The notes under the pieces: model-generated
Database searches by the model: none
What the model was told of the DNA's origin: nothing
What the model saw: only the letters and a program-made list of their open reading frames with translations
NCBI GenBank assembly: GCA_021325095.1
Contig: JAJPHV010000121.1
Coordinates: 1 to 62,155, forward strand
Length of the DNA stretch: 62,155 nt
Reading direction: 5' to 3'
Source of the DNA: Chloroflexota bacterium
Lineage (GTDB): Bacteria; Chloroflexota; Anaerolineae; Aggregatilineales; UBA2796
Shown here: in pieces, positions 34,074 to 42,691 of the stretch
Numbering within the stretch: position 1 is the stretch's first letter
Layout: each line of letters opens with the position of its first letter
Made by a program: the position numbers and the translations under genes

Positions 34074-35732
34074 CTAGTTATTCACTTCCACAGGTGTCCC
34101 CAGCCGGATTGCCACTCGTGGTGCCTGGAAGGCATCGGCCAGGCTTTGGGTTGCCGCGGCAATCACCGCATCGACATTGGTTGTCGCCTGTAAGCGGGCG
34201 CTGATCTCGTTGACCAGGGCTTCACGTTGCGCCAGCCGCTGCGCTTCTTCCAACAGCCGGGCGTTTTCCGCCGCCAGGCCCAGCCGTTCCACAACCTGCT
34301 GCAAAATCGTGACCTGTTCGCCGCTGACATCCTGTTCGGGCGCGATTTCAAACTCCATCGCCCCGATGACCTGCCCGCGCACGCTGATTGGCAGCGATAC
34401 AAACTTAACCTGACCGGCTTGCCGCACCAGCACCTGGTTTCGGCGGCTGGCATCGGCCAGGGTAGGTGTCCACTCGGCAGCATCTTCTACCTGCCCGGTC
34501 ACGCGGTCAACCGTGTAGGCAGGCGTGCCGGGCGCGCCGCGCAAATACTCGGCCCACGCGCCGCCAATCAATTGCTGGTTGAGCCGCTCGATTTCGCGCA
34601 AATGGGTGCGCGTCTGCTCAAAAAGGCGCTGGTTCTCGTTCAATCGCTCCTGTGTTTCAGCGTACAGGCGCGCATTGTCCACAGCGATGGCAATCTGATT
34701 AGCAAGCGTTGCATACGTCTCGATGTCACCGTTGGCGAAGGCATCCACCTGCTGGCTTTGCAGGTCCAGCGCCCCGATGATCTCAGTGCCCACTCGCAGC
34801 GGCAGCGCCAACTCCGCGCGCGTGCCGGGCAGAAAAGCGCTACGGCGGTGGCCCTGGCTGGCCTCGGCTTCGCGGACGACGACAGGTTGGCCGCTGATAG
34901 TCACCCGCCCGATAGTGCTCAGGCTACCGATACCGACCCGCTGGCCTATCGGGACGTTGCTGCTTGTAGCAACCAGCGTCGCATTCTTCCGATCCGTATC
35001 GACCAGATACAATTGAACGTGCTCCGCGCCCGAAAAATCCTTCAGCAACCGGATAATTTCCAGGTACAGATTATCTGGCGCGAGCCGTGATGCCAGAAGG
35101 CGCTGCGTGATGTCGTTGCTGACTGCCGCGATGCGCTCCTGCTGTTGGTGGCTCTCACTTTCTGCTGCCTGTACCATGCCACGTGGATTGCGGGCCAGCA
35201 GGTAATTGACTGCCGTATGCATGGCGAGTACAGGCAGGAAAATGACCACAAGGGTGATCAACGGATCGCTGATCGATTCTGCGCGGTTGGCAACGACGAT
35301 AAGCAACAGGGCCGCTGACGCCCCGGCTGTCGGGGAAAGCGCCTGTTCCCCGACCAGCGCCGTACTCAGCGAGATGCCGAAGAGCGCTGCCGCGAAGTAA
35401 GTCTGGGGCATGATCACTTGCGATAGGGCCGCCACCGCAATCAAAAAGACCCAGGCTACGAGGATCACCACCGCACCTCGCACCTGCTGGCCGCGCGCCG
35501 TCGAAAAGAGTGCTCCCAGAGCGCCCAGGAACAGCACTCCGCCACCCACCAGGACGACAAACTGCTGCGTATCTGTCTTGCCGCTCCAACTGACGGTGAG
35601 CGCCACCACCATAAAGACGAACGCTGCCGCAGCCAGCAGTACCCCGCCGCTGTACGTACCGATAGCCTGCCGGCGCTGGATCGGATCGCTGTAGTGTCCC
35701 AATGGAAAGAGACGGCGCAGTACCTCGCGCAT
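34074..35732 (-). CDS. Polytopic GAF sensor protein, paralogue 1
   Basis: 552 residues. About six hydrophobic helices in pairs (28-185) are followed by a short coiled segment and a GAF domain (about 205-370: GSLSTIGRV, RAELALPLR, IGALDLQS). The linker reads GGAWAEYLRG, then comes a shortened GAF with ISVRGQVIGAMEFE, and a half-GAF tail (ISARLQATTNVDAVIAAA) ending in VAIRLGTPVEVNN. There is no kinase, cyclase or DNA-binding part. It begins 3 bases after the stop of the soluble GAF protein. The membrane part resembles small-molecule or membrane-state sensors, but the signal is unknown. Confidence 0.9.
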   Translation of the reverse strand: MREVLRRLFPLGHYSDPIQRRQAIGTYSGGVLLAAAAFVFMVVALTVSWSGKTDTQQFVVLVGGGVLFLGALGALFSTARGQQVRGAVVILVAWVFLIAVAALSQVIMPQTYFAAALFGISLSTALVGEQALSPTAGASAALLLIVVANRAESISDPLITLVVIFLPVLAMHTAVNYLLARNPRGMVQAAESESHQQQERIAAVSNDITQRLLASRLAPDNLYLEIIRLLKDFSGAEHVQLYLVDTDRKNATLVATSSNVPIGQRVGIGSLSTIGRVTISGQPVVVREAEASQGHRRSAFLPGTRAELALPLRVGTEIIGALDLQSQQVDAFANGDIETYATLANQIAIAVDNARLYAETQERLNENQRLFEQTRTHLREIERLNQQLIGGAWAEYLRGAPGTPAYTVDRVTGQVEDAAEWTPTLADASRRNQVLVRQAGQVKFVSLPISVRGQVIGAMEFEIAPEQDVSGEQVTILQQVVERLGLAAENARLLEEAQRLAQREALVNEISARLQATTNVDAVIAAATQSLADAFQAPRVAIRLGTPVEVNN

Positions 35733-35735
35733 GAG

Positions 35736-37427
35736 CTAGTTTTCCCGTTTTTCTGATAATTTGTCGGCCAGTTTGGAAAGCGATGCCACCTTCGGGCTGC
35801 TATCGGTCATGGAAGCAGGCGGCACTTGCAGGCGGACGCGGGCACGCCTCGCACCCAACGCCTCTGCCATCTCCTGAACGGTGGACAGCAGCACTTCCTG
35901 CAACGTGCCACGCCCTTGAATGGTGGCACTCAGACGATTCATCAGCAGTTCCGTCTCAGCACGTTTGACCGTCTCGGCGTACTGTCTTGCATTTTCAAGC
36001 GCGACAGCCACCTGGTTGGCAATCTGTTCCAGCACGTCCAGCGACGCCGGGGTGTAAAAACCAGGCTGCCGGTGCATAACGTTGTACGTACCGATGGTCT
36101 GCCCGCCGACAACCAGTGGCATGATCACCGCGGAGCAGACGCCCGATTGTGCCAGCAGATGGTAATCCGGGTATTGTGAACCGCTGATGTCCTCCAGGAC
36201 GAGCGGTTCCGGGCTCTCACACACCAGGTTCAGGGCCGTCTGGATGGCCTCGAACTCCATCAGAGCCGGCTCGCCCTCGCCCAAAACAAATAGCTGTAAG
36301 AGCGCTTCGTCAGCCCGGCGCAGCGCAACACTGACTTGGTCGGTTTCGATCAGCTTTCGTGTTTCCTCGTCGGCAATCTGGAGAATGGTATTGCGGTCAA
36401 AGGTACTGGTAATGCGATGGCTCAGTTCGGCCAGATGCTGCCGCTGCTCGGCCTGTCGCCTGAGTTCGCTGTAAAGCTGTGCGTTGTGGATGCTGATCCC
36501 TAGCTGCGCGGTGATTGCTGCCGCGCTTTCAAGCTCCTCGCCGGTAAACTCACGCTCGTTGTAATAGATGTCGAAGCCAACACTGCCTACCAGTTCGTTC
36601 TGTACAAAAATGGGAACAAAGCCAATTGAACGGATGCCCTGCGCATCAAAAACCGCCCGATCCAGGCCGTAATTCGCCACGTCCTCTATGCGTGCAATGG
36701 CAATGGGTTGGCGTTCGCGTGCCATTTCCTCGTAGATCTCGCGCGAAACAGGTACTTTCAAGCCCGCAATGCCGTTGTCAGGATATTCGGCCACAACTTC
36801 GCCGGCCCTGCGCGTGCTGTCGAACATGACGATCCCGACGTGATCCACGCGCAGCATTTCCACCAGACTGCGTGCGGCCCGGCTCATCACTTCCCGGGTA
36901 TCGAGCGCGGCGCTCATCGACTGCGTGATCTCGTGCAGGGTGCGCAGCATTGCGATCTGGCTGTTCAGAGCACCGGTCTGTGGGCCTGGGACGCTCGTGT
37001 CCTGCGTAAGCGCCGGGCCAAGTTGCAGGGCCAGCGCTGCCAGCGCCTCCTCGACCATCGCATCGGGCTGGTCGATTGCGGCCAGCAGCACGCCGATTCC
37101 TTCACTGCCTTTTGCAATGGGATAGGCTCGTCCGCCCTGCACCGGCATTACCCGCCGTGAACGGATCACGTCGGCAAGGGCGGGGGTGACGCTCAAGTCA
37201 TAGTGGTCGGCAGCCTGGGGAAGCGATGCGCCTGCGCGCCCGATCTCGATGGCAGTATTGCCCACCACCCGCGCGACCTGAACCCCTCTGAGCGAGGCCC
37301 TGGTAAAGCGATCACAAAGCGCCTGCAAAAACGAGTCCAGCCAGCCTTCAATCGGCGGGCGCGCAAAGGCTTGACGGTTAAGCTGGTTGGAAAGGGCCAG
37401 CACCGCGTCCAGCACATCTTTTTCCAC
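35736..37427 (-). CDS. Soluble triple-GAF protein
   Basis: 563 residues with no transmembrane helix, unlike its four neighbours. An N-terminal GAF-like region (about 1-145) is followed by a coiled helix, a GAF domain (about 165-325; RSIGFVPIFV, LVGSVGFD) and a third GAF (about 335-490; CSAVIMPLVVGGQTIGTYNV). The C terminus ends with the same half-GAF tail as its neighbours (LSATIQGRGTLQEVLLST to ARVRLQV), then a Lys/Ser tail. It lies 2 bases after the receiver gene at 37430, and the two may form a cytoplasmic input pair. It lacks any catalytic residues that would suggest cyclic-nucleotide turnover. Confidence 0.9.
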   Translation of the reverse strand: MEKDVLDAVLALSNQLNRQAFARPPIEGWLDSFLQALCDRFTRASLRGVQVARVVGNTAIEIGRAGASLPQAADHYDLSVTPALADVIRSRRVMPVQGGRAYPIAKGSEGIGVLLAAIDQPDAMVEEALAALALQLGPALTQDTSVPGPQTGALNSQIAMLRTLHEITQSMSAALDTREVMSRAARSLVEMLRVDHVGIVMFDSTRRAGEVVAEYPDNGIAGLKVPVSREIYEEMARERQPIAIARIEDVANYGLDRAVFDAQGIRSIGFVPIFVQNELVGSVGFDIYYNEREFTGEELESAAAITAQLGISIHNAQLYSELRRQAEQRQHLAELSHRITSTFDRNTILQIADEETRKLIETDQVSVALRRADEALLQLFVLGEGEPALMEFEAIQTALNLVCESPEPLVLEDISGSQYPDYHLLAQSGVCSAVIMPLVVGGQTIGTYNVMHRQPGFYTPASLDVLEQIANQVAVALENARQYAETVKRAETELLMNRLSATIQGRGTLQEVLLSTVQEMAEALGARRARVRLQVPPASMTDSSPKVASLSKLADKLSEKREN

Positions 37428-37429
37428 AG

Positions 37430-37810
37430 TTATCGCCGCCCTTTTCTGACATAATTCATGACTTCTATCGGGAACCGATCCACATCAATCGGTTTGGGAA
37501 TATAGCCGTCGCAGCCCGCGCTCAGGGAGCGTTCTTTGTCGCCCTTCATCACGTTGGCCGTCAGCGCCACAATGGGAATATGATCCAGTTCAGGTATCTG
37601 TCGAATGTCGAATGTCGCGCTGAAGCCGTCTTTCCCCGGCATATTGATGTCCATCAAGATCAGATCGGGATGTTCCATACGAGCCAGGCTCACGCCCTCG
37701 TCGGCGCTTGCCGCTTCGATGACTTCCATCCCCTCCGCCATCAAAATGCGCCGGACCAATAAACGATTGTCGGGTTTGTCCTCAATGTAGAGAATTCGTG
37801 CTTCGCCCAT
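37430..37810 (-). CDS. Single-domain response regulator (DivK-like)
   Basis: 126 residues forming one receiver domain and nothing else. The acidic pair is Glu10-Asp11, the phosphorylation site is Asp54 in LMDINMP, then the switch Thr in ALTAN and Lys in IPKPID. Such stand-alone receivers pass phosphate between histidine kinases or control a kinase by protein contact. As the first gene of the seven-gene unit it is the natural partner of the giant hybrid kinase at the far end. An extended -10 box lies about 40 bases upstream. Confidence 0.93.
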   Translation of the reverse strand: MGEARILYIEDKPDNRLLVRRILMAEGMEVIEAASADEGVSLARMEHPDLILMDINMPGKDGFSATFDIRQIPELDHIPIVALTANVMKGDKERSLSAGCDGYIPKPIDVDRFPIEVMNYVRKGRR

Positions 37811-37849
37811 AGATCTGCGCTCTGTATCCTTGATGTGGCCTCAGATCGT

Positions 37850-37858
37850 AATATAGCA
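37850..37858 (-). promoter_or_regulatory. Extended -10 promoter of the GAF/hybrid-kinase unit
   Basis: On the minus strand TGC followed by TATATT, 40 bases before the ATG of the receiver gene. No -35 consensus is seen at the usual distance. It is the only clear promoter found for the 17-kb unit. Confidence 0.45.
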
Positions 37859-38046
37859 TAGAAAGATCAAGAGCCTCGTAACAGTTTCTAAACTATTTTG
37901 TGAATCTGCGGTATGTGTTCGGAGCTACTATCGGCCAGGAGTATTAAGGCAGGCAGCCTGAAGCGAATTGCAGTCAGAGCGCCGAATCCGGTGGGGGCGG
38001 GCGGAGGGTGCGGTAAAATGGAGGGCATGTAAAGTGAGTTTGTGAG

Positions 38047-38379
38047 ATGACCTACATCCTGTTTCTGTTTCTGTTCGTGTGTCTGCCGCTGGTGGGCCTG
38101 GGCCTGGCGTTGCGAGGCTCATTGCGCCGCCAACACCTGACCATGCTGATCGTGCTTGCCACTATCGCGGTAGTCTATACCACACCCTGGGATAACTACC
38201 TGGTCGCTACGCGCGTCTGGTACTACAACCCGCAGCTTGTCCTGAACGTCCTGCTCGGCTACGTCCCCCTCGAAGAATATGCCTTCTTCATCCTGCAAAC
38301 CTTCCTGACGGGCCTCTTTGCGCTCTGGCTGTGGCGGCGCTACTACCCGGCAGATTTTGCCGAGAAGTCGGGGTTGTAA
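38047..38379 (+). CDS. crtYc: Lycopene cyclase domain protein, CrtYc-like subunit
   Basis: 110 residues with three hydrophobic helices (2-20, 32-49, 78-98). It matches one half of the heterodimeric or fused lycopene cyclase family (CrtYc/CrtYd, CarR): YTTPWDNYLVA followed by WYYNP and the PLEEYAFF motif, whose paired Glu residues are thought to be catalytic. Joins the carotenoid pathway at ring closure of lycopene, in the membrane. The partner gene follows after 5 bases. A weak ribosome site precedes the ATG. It is divergently arranged with the GAF unit. Confidence 0.9.
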   Translation: MTYILFLFLFVCLPLVGLGLALRGSLRRQHLTMLIVLATIAVVYTTPWDNYLVATRVWYYNPQLVLNVLLGYVPLEEYAFFILQTFLTGLFALWLWRRYYPADFAEKSGL

Positions 38380-38384
38380 AGCAC

Positions 38385-38783
38385 ATGGGAGCGCTGACCT
38401 ACCTGTTCCTGATCCTGATCTGGGCCGGGCCGCTGATCGCTGTGCAGTGGTTGATCGGCGCGGACATCCTGCTCAAGCGCTGGAAAGTGTTGATTCCTGG
38501 AATCTTCGTGCCGACCATCTACCTGACTGTCATAGACTCGTTCCCGCTGCATTTCTCGACCTGGACGATCAACCCCACGCAGTCGCTTAACCTGTTCATC
38601 CCGCTTCTACACGTGCCGGTGGAAGAGTTCGTCTTTTTCCTGGCGACAAACACCCTGATCGTGCAGGGCCTGATCTCGCTCTGGATGCCCGAAATGCGCC
38701 AGCGTATACGCAACCTGATTCGCCTGCTGATCCGGCTGGCACGGCGTGGCCCGGCGGCCATCGAGCCGGGGTCGGGGGACTGA
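38385..38783 (+). CDS. crtYd: Lycopene cyclase domain protein, CrtYd-like subunit
   Basis: 132 residues, start at the ATG at 38385 just after the crtYc-like stop. Three or four hydrophobic helices. The family motif appears as HVPVEEFVFFLATN, with the conserved PxEE followed by aromatic residues, and a WTINP segment equivalent to the WHFNP of relatives. Together the two small proteins would make the heterodimeric cyclase that forms beta- or epsilon-type rings. The C-terminal 30 residues are Arg-rich and probably cytoplasmic. A second, unrelated type of lycopene cyclase lies at 48.8 kb. Confidence 0.87.
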   Translation: MGALTYLFLILIWAGPLIAVQWLIGADILLKRWKVLIPGIFVPTIYLTVIDSFPLHFSTWTINPTQSLNLFIPLLHVPVEEFVFFLATNTLIVQGLISLWMPEMRQRIRNLIRLLIRLARRGPAAIEPGSGD

Positions 38784-38794
38784 GTGGCGCAAGC

Positions 38795-40027
38795 TCAGGG
38801 TGCTCTGCGACCAGTCGCTGCGTAGTAAATCGCCGCCGAGCCGTTCTCGCGCAGGATCGGCCAGGCCACGTGCAGCCTGCCGTCGGGAGCCAGCGTCAGC
38901 GCTGTCTTGCCTATGATTGCGCCCACTTCCGGGTTGTCAATGACTGGCTGGACGGCGTTCACACCGTTGGGCGTCAGCGTCAGGATAAGCGGACTGTCGC
39001 ACTTGGTGGCCTTATCGGTTGCACTGACGGCCACCAATACGAACGATCCGGCCTGGGAGAGCAGCGCAGGCCAGCGCAGGTTTTTCCCGACGAGCGCAGC
39101 ATGGCCGAACGCCAAAGGGCGGGTCGCCGCGCTGTCTGTAGAAGGGAAGGACAGACCTGCCAATGTGGTGGACAGGCTGCTGCCCTGCCTTACCGTGATG
39201 ATGCTCCACAGGCAGTAAACGTAGGTGGCATCCGTGCCCAGGCTGAAGCTCTCGATGCTCTGATCAGCCTCAAGCTGAATGGTGCCAATGGCCGTATCCA
39301 CGCCAGTCGATGGCTCGCTGCTCGGAAACGCCGCGTAGTGAATCGTCCATTGGTGTGGTGGGCCGGGTTCCAACCAGGCTACACGCAGAATGCCCTGCGC
39401 GTCGAAGGCAGCGGACGGCCTGGCGGCAGACGCGGACAGCCGCACGGCCTGGCGTGGCCGCCCGGCGTTGTCCACCTCCTGGAAGTACAAGGAACTCGTC
39501 TGTTCGCCAGAATTCACCCAGAACGTCAGCAGGTTGCCTGACCGCCCGTACAGCGCCGTATAATCGGACACGGTCTGGGTGCTGATCGTCGTCGGGCCGC
39601 GTTCCACCTGTCGATCCGCGCCAAGCAGCGCGCCGACCAGCCGGATTTCGCCGAGTGCAGTCTGATCCAGCCACAGCAGCTGGAGGCCGTGTCCGGGCGC
39701 AGCGAACAGGCTGGCCTGTCGGGGTGTCGTCCCAAGCGGCAGGATAAGCGGCTCACCCGGCTGTGAAAGATCGAGCAAGCGCAAGCCGGGTGTCTGCACA
39801 TCGCCGGGCCACGCAGCCAGGGTGTGCTCGCTGTCGGCCAGCAGCGCGATTCCTTCCTGTGGCCCCGATGTTGCAATGACACGGATCGCCTGCCAGGGCC
39901 GTATTGCCGCAGGCGCACCTAGTTCGTTGGCGCACCCGGTTAAAGCCAGAAGCAACCCAAACGTGAAAAAATAGTGAATTAATTGGAATACAGTTGGTAC
40001 ACTGTTGACGCCGCTTTTGAATCTCAT
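38795..40027 (-). CDS. Secreted lipoprotein with sialidase-like repeats
   Basis: 410 residues from the ATG at 40027. A signal sequence ends in a lipobox LALTGC, so the mature protein should be lipidated at Cys32. The rest is beta-rich with repeated blocks of the form 'A-A-F-D-A-Q-G-I-L-R-V-A-W-L' and 'L-T-L-A-P-D-G-R-L-H-V-A-W-P', that is DGxxHVAW units spaced about 50-60 residues apart, as in exo-sialidase/BNR-like propellers of unknown role. It converges with crtYd and is divergent from the FHA protein gene. No catalytic site is recognisable, so a binding or surface role is as likely as an enzyme. Confidence 0.75.
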   Translation of the reverse strand: MRFKSGVNSVPTVFQLIHYFFTFGLLLALTGCANELGAPAAIRPWQAIRVIATSGPQEGIALLADSEHTLAAWPGDVQTPGLRLLDLSQPGEPLILPLGTTPRQASLFAAPGHGLQLLWLDQTALGEIRLVGALLGADRQVERGPTTISTQTVSDYTALYGRSGNLLTFWVNSGEQTSSLYFQEVDNAGRPRQAVRLSASAARPSAAFDAQGILRVAWLEPGPPHQWTIHYAAFPSSEPSTGVDTAIGTIQLEADQSIESFSLGTDATYVYCLWSIITVRQGSSLSTTLAGLSFPSTDSAATRPLAFGHAALVGKNLRWPALLSQAGSFVLVAVSATDKATKCDSPLILTLTPNGVNAVQPVIDNPEVGAIIGKTALTLAPDGRLHVAWPILRENGSAAIYYAATGRRAP

Positions 40028-40107
40028 ATATGATGATGAAGGTTCATCGTCCCTCAGTGTAGCTGTCAGCGTGGCTGAACGGATGCCACGACGTAGGGTA
40101 TAGCGAT

Positions 40108-40575
40108 ATGGCGAATGCGTTCCAGCAGGACCTGCCCGGCACGGCCCACCTGAAAAGACTCGATAACAGCAAAACGCCCATATCACTCCCACGCCCCGTG
40201 CCCGGCCCAGGCGCAGACGGGCCTGCCGTGCCCTGGCGCATCATATTATATATCGGCACAGAGACCATCACCCCGCTTCGCCTCGAGGTCAGCGGCCCCA
40301 TGATCGTGGGTCGTGGCGACCCTGCCGAAAACTACGTGCCGAATATCGATCTCAGCCCTTTCGGCGCACAGGACGCTGGTGTGTCACGCCGCCATGCCGT
40401 CCTCTTGAGCACCGCCGATGGCCTGTATATCCGCGATGCGGGCAGCACGAACGGCACACACGTCAACGGTTTCCTCATCCAGCCCAACCAGCCTTACCGG
40501 CTGCGTGATGGCGACAAAATCGAACTCGGACAGATGCACCTATCGTTGCGCATCGCTTCCGCGCCCGGCCAATAA
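40108..40575 (+). CDS. FHA domain protein
   Basis: 155 residues. A Pro-rich N terminus (1-45) is followed by one FHA domain (about 50-150): IVGRGDP, SRRHAVL, and AGSTNGTHVNG, the complete phosphothreonine-binding signature. It resembles the FHA protein at 2.4 kb, including a DLSPFGAQDAGVSRRHA stretch that parallels the DLTPYGAAESGMSRVHA of that protein, so they are close paralogues. The next gene encodes a cyclic-nucleotide-binding membrane protein starting 106 bases downstream; the pair is probably one unit. Confidence 0.92.
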   Translation: MANAFQQDLPGTAHLKRLDNSKTPISLPRPVPGPGADGPAVPWRIILYIGTETITPLRLEVSGPMIVGRGDPAENYVPNIDLSPFGAQDAGVSRRHAVLLSTADGLYIRDAGSTNGTHVNGFLIQPNQPYRLRDGDKIELGQMHLSLRIASAPGQ

Positions 40576-40681
40576 ACAGCGTCCTGCCAGCCTGGTTCTT
40601 TCTGGCCCCGACGGGGCTTCTTTGCTTCAACCAGAGGACGAATATCTTTGCGCGCTTGCGGGCATCAAGTACAATCCTGGC

Positions 40682-42574
40682 ATGGTTGCCGATCCGTTTG
40701 TGGTGTCCCACGTGCGGCGCTTGCCGTTGTTTGCCTACCTGTCGCCCGAACAGCTTGATGTGGTGGCGAGCGCCTTTCAGCGCCACCGATACGCGCCCGG
40801 CGAAAGGCTCTACAGCCGGGGGGAGGACTCGCAAGGGCTATACCTGTTCGTGTCGGGTGGCGGGCGCATCCTGCGCGCCGGGCCGGACGGCATCGAGCGG
40901 GAAGTGGGACAGGTGCAGCCGGGTGCATACGTCGGGGAAACGTCGCTCTTCCTCCACGAACGCCGCGATGCAAGCGTGATCGCTGCACAAGATAGTATCG
41001 TTCTGGTCTTGCCGAAAGCGCAGTTCGATGCCGTATTGAATGCGCGCCCCGATATTCGCCCCCTCCTCAATATGCCCAGGGCATTGATGGATAGTTTGCA
41101 GCAGCAACGCGAACGCGGCGTCCGCCCCGACGAAGTGACCCTGCTCCTGACACGCCGCCATCCCTGGGCTTTTGCAGGGCGAGCGCTGCGTGGCGCATTG
41201 TTGTTCGCGCTCCTGTTGGGATTGGCGCTCGTCTCGACCAGGGTCACACTGCTGCCTGCGCCCATCTTGCCGCTTGGCTTTCTGGCGCTGGCCGTCGCTG
41301 TACCCGGTCTGATGGGGCTGTATTATTTCCTGGAATGGCGCAACGATTATTTCGTGCTGACCAACCAGCGGGTTGTTCACGAAGAACGCTTCCTGATGAC
41401 CGGACAGGAACGCCGTGAGCAAGCCCTCCTGAACAACGTGCAGAACGTCAACGTGGCGCGGCGCGGCCCGGTGGCCGAAGTGATCGGCTTCGGCGACGTG
41501 GTGATCAGCACAGCGGGCAACCCGCAGCCCGTCGTCCTGGACAAGATTCCGAACCCGATGCACGTCCAGCAGTTGATCTTCGACCAGATTCAGAAGAACA
41601 AAGCTGCGCAGAACATCGAAGACCGAAACGCGATCCGCTCGCAGATCGACGCTCTGCTGACCGCACCTGCCAGCGCTGCCCAGGCTCCTGCGCCGCAGTT
41701 CAACGTCACGCCGCCGCCATCGGTGAACGTGTTCCGCCTGCTGTTTCCGCGCGGGCGCACCGTCAGTGGAGAGCGTATCATTTACCGCAAGCACTGGTTC
41801 ATCCTGATCCGCAACCTGTGGCGGCCCTGGCTGTTCTACCTGGCATTGGCTGCGCTGGTCATGGTACGGCTGTCGGGGCGGGTGACGTTCCTGCAAGCCA
41901 TTCCAGGTGTGGCGTTTGTTGTGCTCGGTCTGCTGTGGCTCCTGTTCAACACCTTCTGGCTGTACTGGGAATACGCCGATTGGTACGACGACACGTATAT
42001 CCTGGATAGCCAGTCGATCATGGAGATCAAGCGCCGCCCCCTGTGGCTGAACGAAAACCGCAAGCAGGCCGCTTTGCAGCAGATTCAGAACGTGACCAGC
42101 CAGATCGGCAGCATCTGGGCACAACTTCTGAACTACGGCGATGTGATCATTCAGACGGCGGCGGAGCACGGTGCGATGGAGTTCAGGGCCGTCAGCAACC
42201 CGAAAGGTGTGGCTGAGGAGATATTGCAGCGCGTTCAGCGCCGTGCCGAGCTGCAATCGAGCGCCGGGCAGGACGAGCAGCGCCGCATGGTCGCGGAATA
42301 TCTGGCGGCCTACCATCAGGCCACGCGCAATGACCAGGCCCAGCCGCCTCCACCGCCTGCTGCCTGGGTATCCAGACAGACACAGGGGATACATCCCCCG
42401 TCGCAAACGCAGCCCATGACGCCCGTTCCACCCCCACCTGACCACTCGCCGCAACCGACCATGCCCGGCCAAATCCCGGAGATGCCGCCCGGCCCGGACG
42501 AGACGCAGGCACGTTCTGCCGGCTCCGACACACAGCCCATCAAGCCGCCCAAACCGCCCGACATCAAGTCCTGA
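40682..42574 (+). CDS. Cyclic-nucleotide-binding membrane protein with two PH-like modules
   Basis: 630 residues. The ATG at 40682 is chosen because the longer frame overlaps the FHA gene. A CNMP-binding domain (about 8-125) has RYAPGERLYSRGE and PGAYVGETSLFLHERRDASVIA, with the GE...R pattern expected for the phosphate cassette. Two copies follow of a TM-helix-pair plus bPH2-like module (about 170-300 and 370-530), each with a D-Y/T-x-(V/I)-L(T/D) strand and a QxxLxxxQNV helix: NDYFVLTNQR with LLNNVQNVNV, and DDTYILDSQS with LQQIQNVTSQ. The tail is Pro-rich. It may relay second-messenger state to the membrane (inference). Confidence 0.85.
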   Translation: MVADPFVVSHVRRLPLFAYLSPEQLDVVASAFQRHRYAPGERLYSRGEDSQGLYLFVSGGGRILRAGPDGIEREVGQVQPGAYVGETSLFLHERRDASVIAAQDSIVLVLPKAQFDAVLNARPDIRPLLNMPRALMDSLQQQRERGVRPDEVTLLLTRRHPWAFAGRALRGALLFALLLGLALVSTRVTLLPAPILPLGFLALAVAVPGLMGLYYFLEWRNDYFVLTNQRVVHEERFLMTGQERREQALLNNVQNVNVARRGPVAEVIGFGDVVISTAGNPQPVVLDKIPNPMHVQQLIFDQIQKNKAAQNIEDRNAIRSQIDALLTAPASAAQAPAPQFNVTPPPSVNVFRLLFPRGRTVSGERIIYRKHWFILIRNLWRPWLFYLALAALVMVRLSGRVTFLQAIPGVAFVVLGLLWLLFNTFWLYWEYADWYDDTYILDSQSIMEIKRRPLWLNENRKQAALQQIQNVTSQIGSIWAQLLNYGDVIIQTAAEHGAMEFRAVSNPKGVAEEILQRVQRRAELQSSAGQDEQRRMVAEYLAAYHQATRNDQAQPPPPPAAWVSRQTQGIHPPSQTQPMTPVPPPPDHSPQPTMPGQIPEMPPGPDETQARSAGSDTQPIKPPKPPDIKS

Positions 42575-42691
42575 AAAGTGGAAAGTGAACGCCTTCGATC
42601 CCTCTAATTCGCGGACGCCTCATTGCGTCAACTTGCAAGGGCTGAATAATTTGCGGATGTTTGCATCCTCCGCGTAGATAGGAGCGGCTCC

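Noticed and set aside
40838..42472. A 544-codon minus-strand open frame
   Set aside because: Antisense to the cyclic-nucleotide/PH-like protein, whose motifs are convincing; the shadow frame has none.
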